From the NCBI GenBank assembly GCA_022801475.1, contig JAAWSH010000054.1, positions 1-8,992 of the forward strand: a DNA stretch of 8,992 nt. Direction: 5' to 3'. Source of the stretch: Acutalibacter sp. (GTDB lineage: Bacteria > Bacillota > Clostridia > Oscillospirales > Acutalibacteraceae). Positions 6,488 to 8,992 of this stretch are shown one piece after another. The position numbers and the translations under genes are program-made. Under the pieces are notes generated by a model. That model was not told the DNA's origin, ran no database searches, and saw only the letters and a list, made by a program, of their open reading frames with translations. The number at the start of each line of letters is the position of its first letter. Position 1 is the stretch's first letter.

Positions 6488-7291
6488 TTATCGAAATTTT
6501 GGTTTTGGGCAGTACAGCTCAAAGATAACCGCGTCATGTTCCGCCTCTTTTTTTGCCCCATCCCCGGATGGCCCCCATGGCGCCCACCCAGCGGGTGGTC
6601 CAGGGTTTTGGGTCTGGGCCATAGGCCACAAACTGGGGGCGGTTATAGGGGTTGGTCAGCAGGTTGCCCCGGGTGATTTCCTGCCAGGTGGGGCGCTGCC
6701 ACAGGGGCTTGGGCGGGTTGGTCAGCTGGCCCCGCAGCACCCCAGGGGCGTTTTTCTTAAACCACCGGCCAATTTGGGGGTCGAAGCTCTCAATACAATA
6801 GGGCCCGGCGTAGTCTTTTAAAATGGCCCAGCCCTTTTGGCACAGCTCCTGGTTGTGGGAGCCGGCCTTCAGCTCCACAATCAGGGGGACCCGGCCGTTT
6901 ACCACTTGAAGGACCTCTTGAAACAAGGGGATGCCCTCGCCGGTGCCCCACAGCTTCATATCCCCCAGTTCGGCCAGGGAAAAGCTGTCCCCACCCTGCC
7001 GTAGGCCCCGCACACCCGGTCTAGGGTATCGTCGTGAAATACCACCACCTGGCCGTCTTTAGAGAGCTGTATGTCCAGTTCAATGCCGTATCCCGCCTCC
7101 ACGGCCCGGCGGAAGGCGGGCAGGCTGTTTTCAGGAATGGAGTGGTCCGCTGTATGCAGGCCCCGGTGGGCAAAGTTTCTGCCTTCCAGAATCTTCCTCT
7201 GCTCTGGCGTATACTGTCCCGGGTGGAGAATCCACCTCCTTATAAGCAGGAAAAGGGCCAATACGCCCAATAGGATCATAGATGGAATCAT
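6488..7291 (-). pseudogene. Glycerophosphodiester phosphodiesterase (GDPD), frameshifted twice
   Basis: GDPD enzymes hydrolyse glycerophosphodiesters to glycerol-3-phosphate and an alcohol. The first segment starts with ATG at 7291 (AGGAGG at 7298-7303, 6 bases upstream). It encodes an N-terminal membrane anchor (about residues 5-22), then the catalytic signature: AHRG (41-44), PENSLPAF (53-60), [10 protein letters not shown] (71-80) and FHDDTLDRV (85-93). Near 6989-6992 (a run of four G on the minus strand) the family sequence moves to another frame, consistent with loss of one G, and continues [19 protein letters not shown] through VPLIVELKAG to PQFVAYGP. Near 6546-6565 it moves back to the original frame and ends KKEAEHDAVIFELYCPKPKF with TAA at 6488-6490; DAVIFE is the normal family C-terminus. 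A few residues after GW seem missing at the second site. As read, only truncated products (111 residues, or a 159-residue fragment) would be made. It lies 15 bases downstream of 7307-8822, so one operon is likely. Confidence 0.82.
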
Positions 7292-7306
7292 AATAGACCT
7301 CCTGGT

Positions 7307-8822
7307 TTACATAGGTTCTGTTTGGGGCTGGCTGTGGTAAAAGGCGGTCAGCTGGTCTTTCATCACGCCGCTAAGCAGCCCGGCGGCAATTTCCGCCACG
7401 GTCCAGCCGCTTTCAATGGCCCAGGGGCCCCAGCCCACGTCGTTGGGCAGGCCAAACACCTGGCCCATTTCCACGTCATAGCCCCTGGCCCAGGCTCCGT
7501 TTAGAATGGGATTAGGGCTGTGCAGCTGGGCGGCTGCCAGGAACTTTGCGTGGCTTAAGAATAGCTGGTAAAACAGGGGGTCCCTGGTCACGAAATAGGC
7601 CTGCATCAAGCCCAAAGGCACCCAGTTATTGCTGTAAAGCAGGTCTGCCACCGGGTCGCCGTTTTGGGCTAGCAGAGAGCACTCGCCGCCCTCTGTTTTG
7701 CTGCACGCGGCCGAGTAGTCGCTGTCCCATTCCAAATACGCGCCGCTGGGATGGCGGAAAGCCTCCATATCCTGTACCAGCCGGTAGAGCATGGCCCGGT
7801 CTTGCTCTTTGCCAGTGGCAAAATACAGCCAGGAGACGGGCAGCAGCAGGCGGCAGGCCTCTTCGGTTTCGCTCTGTTCCCGGATGGTCTTGGGGTAAGC
7901 CCGCAGCAGGGCGCGCATGCCGGTTTCGCCCACTTGAACGCAGCGGGCGTCCCCCTCCATTTTCCCGTAAAGAAGCAGGCAGAGCCGCTTCTCCCACGCA
8001 GTCGGTACGTACCGTGGGGGCGGCTTTTTGGGTCCCGTCCGGATACACCTCTGTGCCAAAGCCTTCGCGGACCCCGGCGGCGCCGTCGTCCAGCAGGGTG
8101 TCGGAGGCGGCAAACCATTGTATGGCGGCCTGTGCGCAGTCCTTTAGGTCCAGGGGCTGGCCGGTGACGTAGGCGGAGGAAAAATGCAGATCCCCCAAGG
8201 AGACGCCGCAGAGCCACTCCAGCAGAGATTGCACCAGGGTTTGCCAGGGGACCTTTGGGGCAAACCGGGCCCGGACAAAGTTGCATAGCCGGAAGGAGCA
8301 CACCGCCACCCCGGGGCGTTCCAGCCAAAGCCCGTATTGGGAAAAATCTTCCTGGTCCTTTTGAGAAAGAACCTCCCGGGCGTGCTGGGTAAGCCCCTGC
8401 TTGTACATCAGGATGGGCTTTGCCAGGTGATTGTGGTAGTAGGGGGCGGCGTGCTGGTTGCACTGGTCGTCTAAAAGGGTCCCCTCCGGGATGTGGGCAA
8501 AGGCCTCGTCCGTGCAGGAGAGCCGCAGGTAGCGGGTGGATGCTGGGGGACGGCAGTAGTTTTGGTCAAAGCTAAGGGCATACTCCCAAAACACCCGCTT
8601 GCCGGTTTGGGAAAAGGCCTCTACCGCGCTGCGGGATGGCGCGGGCAAAACCAAGGGGTCTGGGTCTGTGCCGCCGAGAACGCAGGCACAGTCAAAGCCC
8701 TGTAGGCTCTGGGGCGTGACGCATAGGGGAGAGAGAACCGAGACAGAAAGCCCCGGGCAGCCCCGCAGCAGGGCCAGCAGGTCGCTTTCTTTTCGGGTAA
8801 GGACGGCAACAGAGATGGGCAT
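7307..8822 (-). pseudogene. Amidotransferase-like plus six-hairpin glycosidase-like protein, one frameshift
   Basis: Read across one frameshift this would be about 505 residues. The N-terminal part (about 1-215) resembles a class I glutamine amidotransferase-like fold of the type attached to glycoside hydrolases: FDCACVLGGTDPD (43-55) and KRVFWEYALS (74-83) look like its core strands, but no Cys-His-Glu triad is obvious. From about residue 220 the sequence looks like an alpha/alpha six-hairpin (glycosidase-like) domain, with VREGFGTEVYPDGTQ and RTDCVGEAAL in the first frame, then LLLYGKMEGD, LEWDSDYSAA, LYSNNWVPLGL and DVGWGPWAIESGWTVAEI in the second. The family sequence changes frame between about 7978 and 7995, consistent with one extra base (or two lost) near short C/G runs. 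The substrate and even glycosidase activity are unproven. Start ATG at 8822 has AAGGAAG (8831-8837) 8 bases upstream; the out-of-frame ATG at 8829 is too close to that site. No signal peptide is seen, so a cytoplasmic protein is expected. Confidence 0.68.
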
Positions 8823-8892
8823 AGGTCATGCTTCCTTTCCGGAAATAAAAATAAGATAAATGGCTTTGGGCGGGAGGAGCGTTTATCTCATC

Positions 8893-8920
8893 ATTATAGA
8901 AAGGACAGGGGAAAATGCAA
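8893..8920 (-). promoter_or_regulatory. Predicted sigma-A-type promoter for the 8822-6488 transcript
   Basis: On the minus strand a perfect TATAAT (plus positions 8893-8898) lies 16 bases after TTGCAT (8915-8920), a moderate match to TTGACA. It would give a leader of roughly 60 bases before the ATG at 8822 and drive both genes of this unit. The leader contains no clear terminator or riboswitch. The rest of the right edge (8921-8992) shows no gene. Confidence 0.6.
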
Positions 8921-8992
8921 GGGAATAGAAAAATGGTTCATTAATAAAATAATGGGGAAAGGGGCGGCGGAAAATATGGAAAAAGGCGGGGG

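Overview
The window is a GC-rich stretch (by eye, around 60% GC) of what looks like a Gram-positive Clostridia chromosome, most likely from an Oscillospiraceae-type gut anaerobe. The grounds are AGGAGG-like ribosome binding sites, rho-independent terminators, a COG2081-type flavoprotein followed by a COG2509-type FAD-dependent dehydrogenase, and an NahK-like sugar kinase. The taxonomic call is inference from gene content, not from a marker gene.

Left block, plus strand (1-3640). A perfect 32-bp palindrome opens the window. It is followed by a small four-helix membrane protein of the Sm_multidrug_ex family (82-576), a COG2081 flavoprotein whose start overlaps the previous stop as TAATG (576-1835), a 167-nt gap rich in short hairpins, and a 532-residue COG2509 dehydrogenase (2003-3601). 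A clear terminator closes the block at 3605-3636. The two flavoproteins are intact and keep their FAD-binding motifs; their substrates are not known.

Centre (3641-3869). This is a gap between convergent gene blocks with no gene. It holds a nested set of inverted repeats covering about 155 nt (3652-3808). The outer helix is about 16 bp, there is a perfect 10-bp inner helix, and two hairpins lie inside. It looks like an unclassified structured RNA and is the most interesting unexplained item here.

Minus-strand block A (6304 down to 3870). A membrane protein with the layout of an AgrC-type GHKL sensor kinase (5003-6304) lacks the expected phosphoacceptor histidine and recognisable ATP-binding boxes. 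It lies 47 nt upstream of an intact NahK-like N-acetylhexosamine 1-kinase (3870-4955), so the two are probably co-transcribed.

Minus-strand block B (8822 down to 6488). A consensus-like promoter at 8893-8920 reads into two tightly spaced genes, and both are interrupted by frameshifts. The first is a predicted amidotransferase-like plus six-hairpin glycosidase-like protein (7307-8822, one frameshift). The second is a membrane-anchored glycerophosphodiester phosphodiesterase (6488-7291, two frameshifts that together restore the frame). A strong hairpin at 6394-6425 ends this unit. Either both genes are decaying, or this 2.3-kb segment has indel errors; the remaining reading frames in the window are open. 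No tRNA, rRNA, CRISPR array, transposase or phage gene was seen.
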